This document shows, piece by piece, positions 10,301 to 22,513 of a stretch of DNA of 64,000 nucleotides. The DNA comes from Porites lobata (Eukaryota > Cnidaria > Anthozoa > Scleractinia > Poritidae): the NCBI GenBank assembly GCA_942486035.1, contig CALNXK010000022.1, positions 400,001-464,000 of the forward strand, written 5' to 3'. Positions within the stretch are counted from its first letter, which is position 1, and every line of letters begins with the position of its first letter. Position numbers and translations under genes: made by a program. The notes below the pieces were generated by a model. It saw only the letters and a program-made list of their open reading frames with translations. It searched no databases and was not told where the DNA came from.

Positions 10301-13300
10301 TTTGTGTATGCAGTATTTCTCGTATACATTACTCCTGACGCACCTGAAAATTTTCTTCATCACTTACACAAGTGCGAATATATTTGGGACTGGGGAGTGA
10401 AATTTGTTACTTTAACACCGACCTCGCCCGAAATCTCAGTCGGAAATTCTACCCATCTCTTTTGTTCAAGTTCGACTACTCCTACTAGTCCTACAGAAGG
10501 AACCAGTCCTACTCCTCCTAAAGAAAGAACCAGTCCTACTAGTCCTAAAGAAGGAACCACAAAGAAAGTAACTTCCTCAGGAACCCCTCCCATTGTACAA
10601 AATCCTTGCCTGTACGTCAAAATGAAGTTGGCCATTACATGGGGAGAGTTTTGTTCTAAATTAGAGCACGGCCTGAAACAGAAGATAGCTTGGAATTTGT
10701 ACGACAAAGATGGAACTAGGGTATCCCCTGACAGGATAATTTTCATCAACGTCAAGAAAAGCTGTGCTGAGCCAAGCAAAAAAACTGAACGAGCGGAGGT
10801 TTGGTTTTACGTTTCCAAGGTGGGCTCGAATAAATTACATAAATGTCTTACACTAAAGGCCTACAGAGTGCTGACGATGTTCGTGGAAAATGCAAATACC
10901 AAAGAGCTTGGACCAGAATTCAAAGAAAAGGTATAGAGATTTATCAGTTCGATATATTAAAAAGAAGTAGAAATATTCCGCGTCAAAGTAAATACTTATC
11001 CTTCCACAGTTGTTTGGTTTTTGTTTGTTATTTGTTTGTTCACGAAGGACTTAGGAGTGCGTTCCAGATCGAATTAAAATTTGTAAGTGTTGGTTTTTAA
11101 GGAGAGCGGAAAACCAGAGTACCCGGGGAAAGACCTCTCGGGGCAAGAGGGAGAACCAACATCAAATTCAACCCATGATACGGGCATTGATGCCAGGATT
11201 TGTGCCCGGGCCACATTAGTGGGAGGCGAGTGCTCTTGCCGCTGCGCCACCTTTGCTCTCCTGGGTCTTCTCCCATCTGGTTGTTTAACAGAAACGTCAA
11301 TTCCTTTTTAAAGTGCTTTGCCATTCTTGTTTGTAGGTCATACATGTTGATCTTGCCGGCAATGATGCCTCCAACCATAGCCTTGGTTTCTCATCTGGCA
11401 AACTTTCGACGTGGTCCATTACTCTTATTGCAATTGCAGGCGCCGTTGGTCTCCTTTTACTTACCTTGGCATGCTGTTGTGTAAGTAGCAACTACAATCA
11501 TAAACGAAAATTGAAGGTATAACTTGCTAAATCAGCTTTGAAGTAAATGGTTGAGTGGTGGTGATCGAATGAAGACTGACTATCGCTGGAGGAATGCTCA
11601 GTGCCTTCTTGTCACCAGTCGCTGTCAATCGCTTATTTTGAAGATATTTGAGTTAATCGTTGAGGAAAACGAGTGCGAAGAGAGTGATGGGAAGGGGAGA
11701 AAAAGCGAAGTAATTTCTTGTTTGTCCTTCCCATCATCCACTGCTCGCGCTCTTCGATTGTTTCCATTCTCCCCTCCACTCGCTCTTCTTCGTCTCCAGT
11801 GCCCCTTTTTAAAAGTCCGTGCTCCTCAGATCACTAAGCCTTGGGAAAGCCTGTGGAGTAGTCAGGCTCAGTGCAGTCTTACAAATAGACCTACTGGCAT
11901 ACTGGAAGATGCACATACCTCAGGGAAATCACAGGTGTACCAAGAAAAAGCGGACAAGCAGTCTGGCAGCGAGATGTTGTTGCAAAATTAATAGATATTT
12001 TAAGTAACAAGTATGTTAATAGAATTTAATCTGCTCCATCTTTATTATCTAGGTATTTTGCTGCGGTGCTAAACGACGAAAAAAGGGAAAGGCTGTCGAC
12101 AAAGCCCAGAAAATGAACGCAATTCTTGTGGACGCAAATGATGCCGAAGGACGATCAGGAAAAGACAAGAAGGGAACGAAAATTAAAGGAAGGAGCGACA
12201 CAGATGAAAACGCTAACAAAAATGAAGGCAAAGAAAAGAAAGTAAATGTTCTACATACCTTTTTGTAGCACTTGTTTAAAATGAGTTGGTTTTGTTTGGA
12301 AACTCATAATTCTTTTATAGTTTCACTGAAAGGTGTATTAACCACGCCTGTCATCTCCAACTTGGTTCCCATTTGTTCCCAGCATTCTTTTACGAACTCA
12401 GTTTTTCATTCTATCTCGTATTTAAAATAAAACATAAGAATTTCCTTTTTTTTTGAAAGGCAACTTTACTGCTGTGTCTATTTTGACTTACAATAACTCT
12501 TAAGAGCGAATGCACAGAAAAATCGAGCAAAATCGGCAAATCGTGGCCACAGCTCAAAACCTAACTTACCCTCATTTTCAGTCTGTAATAAGGTTTTAAT
12601 GAGTTTTTAACACTGCTGAGGTTTAAATTTCAAAATGCGACCGAGTTTGGGAATTATTTGAGATTTTCGATTTCAACGGTCAGCGGGCCTAAAATTAGCC
12701 GCCGAACTCGGGAAAATAGCCCAGTGACAGAATTGAGCTGATTTTTAAAAACGAGCGAATATATTGGCAATCTTCCACTTAAATCTCAAAAAGCAGATAT
12801 CTAACAATTTCTGAACGGCACATTTTTTAGATTTAGAGAATAGAATATCGACGAACCAGCAGAATTTTGAAACGTAATTTGCACAATGCTTATAAATACA
12901 ACAATTTACCGCTAAAACCAAAATCGAATTTTCTATATGGGGGAATTCTTCAAATCACCCCAAATCCCGCTTACTACCTAATGAGATATGGTACTTCAAC
13001 ATTATCTGAAAGTTAGTCTGGTGTTCTCGCGAACGCTTGTAAAATAGACTGATTATTTTGAGGTTATTTCGCCCCAAACAACCGCTAATTGACCCCAGGG
13101 TCAATTGACACGTGCACGTCAACTTAGTTTTATGCGTCGATTTGAGCTCGTTAAAAGGGAGAAACTAACAAGATTCTTTTAATATGTACCTGTTTTAATG
13201 AAATACACGCAATCTTCAAAAGGAGAGGCCGTTAAATGGGTAATTTCTGTTCTTGAGATCTTGTAGATTGCAGCATGGCGTCTGCGAGTGGACCTGAGTC

Positions 13301-16300
13301 TAGGTCTGTTTTCCCGTGGCTGCGAAATCACAATAACATCAAGAAATAATTCTCCCTCGAATCTTCGTAAGTGAATCAGCTTTGCAGTGCCTTACCTGAG
13401 ATAAAAAGTGGGCCGAAAAGCAAACATTTCTAGCGCAATTTGGATCCTTTGTGGAACGCAGTGTATTGCAGAGCGAAAGGTGAGTAAACGTGGGAAAGTA
13501 CGTTACCTTTGATTGCGTGACCAGCCAGTAAACGATAGTCTCCAGCGAAAAATAGGATTCGCAAAAATCTTGCTGATGTATATTTAACAGTTTGTTACTA
13601 TAAATTTACACCTGGTTTGTCTAAAACTTTAAACAATGCATATCTATCCAAGAGTATACAATGTTTCGAAAGATCCACACCCTAAATAACTGTGGGCTAC
13701 TCCATTTTTTCCCCATCACCGATGTGCACTTCCTTCCCACTGTCTTTTGCATGAGGCTTGTATGCCTTTTTAACTGTTATCGACACTTAAAACTGGCCGT
13801 TTAAGGCCTGGTTTAAGAACTTGACTGACTTAAAAAACTGTCGCGAACATGCGCTATTATTGTTGGACTTTGGAAGCTTTAAGCCCAAAATGATGGTGCA
13901 ATCTCGAGAAATTTGCCCGGGTCTAATTATAAGACAGGGAACGGGTACTAAGAAAGGGACGGTCTCATTTAGCAACCCGTGGACAATCTGGGCATGCTTG
14001 CCTTCTGTCGCAGGGGCAACCGTTAAGGCCAGGTACGCCGCCCCCACCCGAGAGGATTGCATGGCATCCACCATTTCAGTCGCTTTTTCTACATCATGAC
14101 CTTCAATTATCATGAATTATAATGCCGGCCTTGATCGTTGCCACCTTACCAGAAGTCTAATCTTCGCACTGTTAGACCATGAGAATCTCTATTATTATTC
14201 TATAAATGCACCATTGACCTTTCCTTGCTCAGCTTCCGGTAAACCGATACTCCGAAGCAAAAATAGCTTTACAACGACTCTATCCAGGCCAGAACTCCTG
14301 ATATCAACAAATATACCCCCCCCCCTAAAGAGAGCAAACGTTCCCCGAACTATTCACTTGACCCACCCCATCCCTTCGTTAAGAAACACTACGCACTCAG
14401 TTCACTGGACAAAACGCGCTCGTGAATATACCAAACTATAGCCGTTCATCCTACAAGCAATCTTAGTTTCAGCAGGCGTGGCCACGTTTCCAGTTGCTGT
14501 AAGATTAATTCGACACCTGCAACAGACACTGTAAATTAAATAGCAGCCACAACGCCCTTTTTTGAAACAGTCAGGACGAGAAAGTTTATAAAAGACTTAA
14601 CAGGTGTGCGCGGCGGTTTCCTTTTCTTCCTTCCCTCCCATTGTAGCACTCAAATTCTGACCCTGATATTAATTCTAGTAGTAATCAATCGTTCCTGAGC
14701 CGATAGGCACAAGGATACTAGTTTCTTGCAAAATATGCCTTCGGCCGCTGATTAGGTTTGGTTCTGTGCTTTGAAATAACTTTAGGAACGAAACATGATA
14801 CGTGAGGGGAGTGTCCGGCTAAGGGCAAGTGACTCTCGGTGGTGAAGACATATACTGAGCTTGTCAGTATTTCGTAGCCTGTACCACGTCGCGAAAATAG
14901 AACAAGCCAAAGAAAAATAAGACGCCTTTCTTTCCCCAGCCCCCGCAGGTTTTTCGCATTACTTTTTACTGCACAACTGATTCTACCTTTTCGAGCCGGA
15001 GCGAACATGGACGCCCTTGGGGTTAAGTTTCCACTTCATTTTCGGCACCTGACTAAACGCAAGCGCTGACTTGTGCGCCTATGCTTCGTTTGCACTGAAG
15101 TAGCAGTATATGACCACGACAGACTTGCTGCTATCCTTGGTTTGAAACCGCAATGGGCAAGAACAATTTCTTGAAAACAGCAAACTATTTAATTTTCCTC
15201 CTTAGTAGACATGGAGAACATTTACTAGGACTTAAGCAATGCCATTGCTTAAGTCCTACTAGACTTGAAAAGAGAAAGCATGTTGCTTTCTCTTTTTAAT
15301 GATTTACGGCTAAACAGTACATTTTCATGTAGCTTTTACGCAAAATTAAATACTTAGTTGTTTGCAGAATTGCATTTAACAACAAATTACAGAAATTTAA
15401 CTAAGTTTAGATCTCATAGATAAGAATTGAACGGAAAAAACTTTTGGGGTAAAAAAGTCAAAAAATAATGTTTGCTGGAAAATCACTTAATGGACGCACA
15501 ATAGCAGAGATATCATGCCTGTAATTTTCTGTTCAATGCACCTTATGACAAGTCTGACTAATCCACTGGTAACCCATGCCTTAAAACCGCCTTGAATCTT
15601 AAAATTTAATCCATTTGCCTTTCATGCGTAGTGGTTGGGGGTAAAATCAGAAGAACAGAACATTCAGTTAGTATGTTTGCTAATCATCTTAGTTAACCGC
15701 CTTTAAAATAGGAACAAAGGACACCTGGTCATACAGGAAAATGAATTTACTGTATCCCGAAAGCTTTGGTTTCCCGTGCACTTATTTTTCGCAGGAGACA
15801 ATCGATAATTGCCTGGTCACGCAATCGGAGGTTAGTAACTAATTTTAAAAAAGTCATTGATACCATCGCCGCTTAGCAAATACACTACGTGCTGCAAAGG
15901 ATCCAAATTGCGCTTATAGAATGTTTTCCTATTCGGCCCACTTTTTATCTCAGGTAAGGCACTGCAAAGCTGATTCATTTACGAAGGTTCGAGCGAGAAT
16001 TATTTCATGATGTTATTCTGATTTCGCAGCCACGGGAAAACAGACCTAGACTCAGGTCCACTCGCAGACGCCATGGTACAATCTACAAGATCTCAAGAAC
16101 AGAAATTACCCATTGAACGGCCTCTCCTTTTGAAGATTGCGTGTATTTCATCAAAACAGGTACATAGTAAAAGAATCTTGTTAGTTTCTCCCTTTTAACG
16201 AGCTCAAATCGACGCATAAAACTAAGTTGACGTGCACGTGTCAGTTGACCCTGGGGTCAATTAGCGGTTGTTTGGGGCGAAATAACCTCAAAATAATCAG

Positions 16301-19300
16301 TCTATTTTACAAGCGTTCGCAAGAACACCAGACTAACTTTCAGATAATGTTGAAGTACCATATCTCATTAGGTAGTAAGCGGGATTTGGGGTGATTTGGA
16401 GAATTCCCCCATATAGAAAATTCGATTTTGGTTTTAGCGGTAAATTGTTGTATGTATAAGCATTATGCAAATTACGTTTCAAAATTGTGCTCGTTCGTCG
16501 ATATTTTATTCTCTAAATCTAAAAAAATGTGCTGTTTAGAAATTGTTAATATCTGTTTTTTTTGAGATTTAAGTGGAAGATTGCCAATATATTCGCTCGT
16601 TTATGAAAGTCAGCTCATTTCTGTCGCTAGGCTATATTGCCGCGTTCGGCGGCTAATTTTAGGCCCGCAGACCGTTGAAATCGAAAATCTCAAATAATTC
16701 CCAAATTCGGCCGCATTTTGAAATTTAAACCTCAGCAGTGTTCTAAATTCATTAAAACCTTATTACAGACTTAAAATGAGGGTAGGTTAGGTTTTGAGCT
16801 GTGACCACGGTTTGCTCGATTTTTCTGTGCATTCGCTCTTAAGAGTAACAAGTAAAGTTAAAGAACATCTAAATTAATTACAGTGCATGGTCAGGGATTT
16901 CAGCAAGCTCTCATGAGCTTTTCTAGGCTGATTCCCTTAATGAATAGTCTGCTACACAGCCATTTTTAGTGTCGTCACGCAACGCTCCTCCCCACAAATA
17001 AACCTGTTTCAATCTGCAGTTGATAAATTTGACGATTTTTGCTATGTCGGAAAGAGCTGTAGTTTAAAGCAAACTATTTGCTTTGAGGTTTCCCTCTTTA
17101 AACGGAAGTCAATCTAAACGCCAACAATGTTATAAAATAGTACGCTACATTTCTCGTAATTTCTTGATCTGCTGATGCCATAGGATAAAAACTTTGATGA
17201 AGGCGAAAAGGGAAAGGTTGTATGTTACGAAAACCAAGCCTATGGCTTATCGAAAGACGATGGCCGGGAGCGAAGCTCTATCAGCCATTTAGCTCCTGCC
17301 ATTGTGACAAGCCACGTCCCCGATACAGACAAAGCTGACGAGGAAAGTAACACGAACAAGGGTGGACAGGTTTCCGATACTGCTTCGTCAGGTTCCGGCG
17401 GCTCTCGGAGGGGATCGGCAAGCGCCGGAGGAGAGGTCTGTGTATATGTATGGTTTTCTCAACAACAACGTTACTACTGAAACACGTAGAGAATTAAATA
17501 GTGTGATATGCTTTTCCTACATTTTGCCATGTATCTTTTACAGTCGTGAAGAATTGATTAAAATAATTTTTTCCCGGCAAAACAGAAACAACGTTTTGAT
17601 ACCTAAAGAGCAGCCTTTAGCGCACTGTGAATAAAAGAGGTCTGTTTTAGCCATAAAAATGGGGCCGTTTTGGTGATTGAAATAAAATCCTATTTTTGGG
17701 TCTACTGTTGAGTTCTTTTAATCAGGCTTAATACGGTCCAATTAGCTAGGGCTGATTTGCACCCATGGGATGAAATGCCTTCTTCATGACGCTGTTTTGG
17801 TTTAATTTGTGCTTAAATGGCTCCAGGAGAAGTTGAATCAGACTTTGGCCTGCAGCGCTAAATTGGCACTTTAGGGCTAGAGCAGTCTTTTAATTTACAG
17901 TGCGTCAATACCCCGAATACTAAACTTTTGAATATGTTTTTTTTTGTCTCAGGGTCAGGGAAGTGGTTCCAAACAGTCCAGTCCTCTTGCCTTACGACAT
18001 ATTGACGCTGACCTAAAGGACCGCGGTAGAAGACGTTCTTCTGCACACTCCATTATTGACGACGAGGATGTGCCCCTGACACACAAGACTGGTACCGTGG
18101 GTATCGTAGCTTTGGCGCTAAGAAACAGAAACGAAAAGAAAAAAGAAGCTGAATTTAAGGTAACCAAAGGTTTTTTAGACAACGCAGTTGCACGTTTTAA
18201 GCGTGACTTGATATAGCCGTCTCTTACTCCATCTTAGATCTAAGAGAAACTGAAGAATGAAAGGCAACGTAGCACGAATATTGGAAGCCAACGCTCGAAA
18301 AAAAAAAAACGATCCTTCATGGCAGAAGAACTTCAGTGTTTTTACACGTGCATGTGCACCGTAATTTTTAGGGAGTTATTATAACTCCAAAAATGGAGTA
18401 AAAATTTTAGGTACAGGATAACCCCTTTTTTGGGGTTATTTTAACTCCTAATTTAACTCCGAATTTGGGGTCATTTTTACTCCTGAAAAAGAGTTCTTTT
18501 TACTCCCAGTCTTGGAGTTAAAATTACTCCGAAATGGGGTTACTTGTACTCCTTACAGGGGTTGTTTTCACTCTTTTTGGAGTTAATTTAACTCTGAAAG
18601 TGGAGTAAAAATTTTAGGTACAGGATAACTCCTTTTTGGGGTTATTTTAACTCCTCAAAATCTGTGGTCACTTTTACTCCTGAAAAGAGTTCTTTAAACT
18701 CCTTTTTGGAGTTAAAATAACTCCACGAAAAATAACTCCACTGTAAGGAGTTAAATTAGCCCCACTAGAGGAGTTATTATAACTCCCTGAAAATTACAGT
18801 GTATAGTTTTCACTAAGTCTCTAATTGCCCCCAATACAACAAAAACAATCCAAATCAGTATTTTATTTCATCTGAAAAATACTGTACAGTGAAACATGCA
18901 CGTGTCACTCATTATTATGTCAGGTTAGTGACACAGAGGAGAGGCACAGATAAGAACCAGAATTCTTCAGGCTAAGATTTTGAAAGAACCAGATGAAGTA
19001 GAAATGTTAAAACAGATCGCTATGGAGTTCTTAAAGTCCACTAATCATTCTAATGGCAAAAAAAGTTTCTATTGGCTTAAATTGCAGTCATTTAGACATA
19101 ACAACATGCATATTTTGTACAAACATTTAAAACCTCCAACATTCTTACAAAAAGTCTTTTTTCCTTAAGAAAATAAGAACCTCGAATGTTTGAGAACCTA
19201 AACAGCTTAATTTCCAAGAAACAGAAAATTTATAAGAGCCTTTTGAGGCTAACTTCGAAAAGCACCTATTACTTAGTCCTTACTGTATACTACTAAATGT

Positions 19301-22300
19301 AAGAGCAGGGGGGGAGGGGAGGAAGAGTTAGGGTTAGGGTTTTAGGGTTAAGGTTAAGGTTGGGGTTAGGGTTAGGTTAGGGTAAGGACTAGGGATAGGT
19401 TAGGGTTAGAATCAGATTAGGTCGAGGTTGGGGGTTAGGGTTAGGAATAGGTTAGGGTTAGGTTGGAGGTTAGGGTTAGGAATAGGTTAGGGTTAGGTTG
19501 GAGGTTAGGGTTAGGAATAGGTTAGGGTTAGGTTGGAGGGTTAGGGTTAGACGAGCAGTCTCAACTGATTTCAATGGTCATAACACATGAGTTGATCCAC
19601 TGAGTTAAACGTTCGCCTTGTCAGGAAAAGGGTGTTACGTTAAGCTGGTTAGGGTGGATAGCTAAAGTTGAGCTAAGGCTTAGGGTTAAATAAGGATAAA
19701 GGTTACAAACAAGAAGTACGGTTTGTTGAGGGTTAACGTTTGAGGGACTTCTGGGCAGGATACCAAATAACGTTGCGTTACATATCAATTACATCGCCGT
19801 ACTGAGCGTAGGATTGAATTTCAAAAGACGGGTCAGGAGGTGAGAAATACAGAGATGTAGTTTCAATACAGGCGATTTTCGAAGACTAAACACTGGTCAA
19901 GCAAATAGTTTTAAATTAACGTTATCTTACAAGACGTTTCGCTTCGCTTTCTTCGTGTTTGACCACAGCAGAGCACAGATAATATAAACATTTCAGAGAG
20001 TAAATATTCCAGCTCCGAGGGGGCGAGTAAAACCAACGGCCACATCTGAAAGAAAAGGACAAAAGGAAAACCTTGTTTAAAGAAAATTCCTCAACACATG
20101 TTTAAAAAGTAATATATCTCTTTTACATCATTTTCCCTAGATCAGTTTCATCCCGCAATGGTTTTATAATCGCCCGTACCGGTGCATAAAGCAGATTAAA
20201 AACATTGTACCGAACATTCCAGACAATCAAGCATAAACGGCGCTCGTCGTCGCGACGGTGCTATAGCGCGGGAACTTTAACATGCTTTGAGGAAAAATAG
20301 TTACTCTTCCGCGATCCGATCAGCATTTAGCTTGCAATGCCAACAATAAATTGAAAATGAACGACAATTCAGCCTGTGCAGTAGGACGGCGGCTCTTTTT
20401 GGACACAGTCAATTTCCAGAGTCGCTCGACACATGACCAAAAATAAACCTTCGCTATACGAAACCACAGACTTTGACTTCAACTACACTTTCACGACTTT
20501 GTAACATAACCTTTCCTGGCAAAAAGCCTGCTACTCACCGTTGTTGCTCGCTTATTCAAAGATCAGCACCTCCGTCGTAGAAACTGAAACACAACAACAG
20601 AACAGTCTCACTGTAATGGTCAAATATTAAACATGTTGTTAACCTTTCTCGCAGTGCATTCTGGGAAATCCGTGTTCAACTCGTGCGGGACACATTACAT
20701 CCTGGCAATAACAACACAATTTAGAAGTCTCCAGCAAGGCAAAAATCACAGCCAAATACTTCGTTGGCCCTCTTTTCTTATGTCCAAACTAACCAATTTG
20801 CCCCTTATTGCCTGCTGGAGACTTCTTCACGGTGTGCAGAGCTGGGCAGAGACGTTATACACCATCCACCGGATGGTCTCTCGATTTGCCCGAAGCTCGG
20901 TTCTTTGAGCAACGAGCGCCCATTTAAGCCTTCCCGGACTTTATGATGTCCCAGGCACTTTGCAAACCGTGGAAATAGAATTTCTTGCCAAACTCGGCTC
21001 ATATTAGTCCCCGTTTCGCACACGCTCCGATCAAAACCTCTCCATTCACGAAGAGAGCCGTTGAAAGGAGAAAGATACCGCGCAAACTCGAACCTTTCAA
21101 AACTAGAACCGGTTCCCCTCGGACAAAAAAAAAAAAAAAAACGGAAGTCCTTTCTAAAGCGAGTGAAAAGAAAACAAGAAATAAAATAAATAATAAACTT
21201 ACTTCTGTTGACTTCCACGCTGCTCCTCCCTGGTTTTCTTTAATGAAAAATATCTATGATAAAAAATGACATTTCATAAAAATAATTTACATATATAATA
21301 TACACCGTAATTTTTAGGGAGTTATTATAACTCCAAAAATGGAGTAAAAATTTTAGGTACAGGATAACCCCTTTTTTGGGGTTATTTTAACTCCTAATTT
21401 AACTCCGAATTTGGGGTCATTTTTACTCCTGAAAAAGAGTTCTTTTTACTCCCAGTCTTGGAGTTAAAATTACTCCGAAATGGGGTTACTTGTACTCCTT
21501 ACAGGGGTTGTTTTCACTCTTTTTGGAGTTAATTTAACTCTGAAAGTGGAGTAAAAATTTTAGGTACAGGATAACTCCTTTTTTGGGGTTATTTTAACTC
21601 CTCAAAATCTGTGGTCACTTTTACTCCTGAAAAAGAGTTCTTTAAACTCCTTTTTGGAGTTAAAATAACTCCACGAAAAATAACTCCACTGTAAGGAGTT
21701 AAATTAGCCCCACTAGAGGAGTTATTATAACTCCCTGAAAATTACAGTGTGTTTAATACACCGGGGCTTTAAAATTATTGCAATTTTTGAGTCATGTAAA
21801 TGGTATAAACAATTCAAAGAAAACATAAAAATTGCTCTTTAACATTGGAATTGACTAAGTTATTATTCTTATCATAAATATATTGCCATTGCCATTATTA
21901 CCAGCGAGTCACAATTATAACTACTGCCGATTGCTATCATCATCATCATCATCATCATCATCATTACGAGTACATTATCTCAGTCACTATTATTATTATT
22001 AAATTTAGTACCTGTAAATTATACACCAAGACGTGCTTTAAGACTAAAACAGATGCTCGTTTATCCTTTGGCTCTCAGAATCTTAGCAAAGACGTACCTG
22101 AGGAGGAAATCAAATATCCGACGAACACCCAAAGCAAAAATAGATCACCTGATGTGCTCCCTGGTATGTTTTTTGGTTGTTATTGTTGTTTTTGTTTTCG
22201 TTTTGTTTTGTTCCAATTGTTGTTGCTTCTTCTTCCAATAATGAGCAGTATTCACGACGTCTTCACGGGAGGCAGCGTGGTCGAGCAGATGCTGCGTTGG

Positions 22301-22470
22301 ACTTGTGAGTTCAAGTCCCGACCTGACCGCTAGCTGGATTTGTTCTCGGTAGTACCGAGTTCAAATCCTCGGCCACGCTTGTATAATAGCAAACTGGTTA
22401 AGCCATGTTTATGTCCCAATTGTTTCATTATCCCGGAAAAGCCCCATAAGGCCAGGGGAGAGAATAATTA

Positions 22471-22513
<43 letters not shown>

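Noticed and set aside
9352..10779. Several minus-strand frames of 60-141 codons under gene 2's ectodomain exon
   Set aside because: Antisense shadows of a long coding exon. They have no domain, and the sense frame is supported by phase and repeats.
13787..15008. Short frames in the loop of the long-arm element as a transposase
   Set aside because: All are under 110 codons, on both strands, with no catalytic motif or zinc finger.
18357..18801. CRISPR-like regular spacing of a short repeat
   Set aside because: The heptamers alternate in orientation, the spacing varies, and the block has transposon-like ends in a eukaryotic intron.
20633..21269. Frames of 60-137 codons on both strands in gene 2's intron
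   Set aside because: Mutually overlapping, one crosses a poly-A run, and none shows a domain.
22260..22330. A functional tRNA gene
   Set aside because: The acceptor stem does not pair, and the sequence runs into a SINE body with an ATT tail. A relative exists at 49325.
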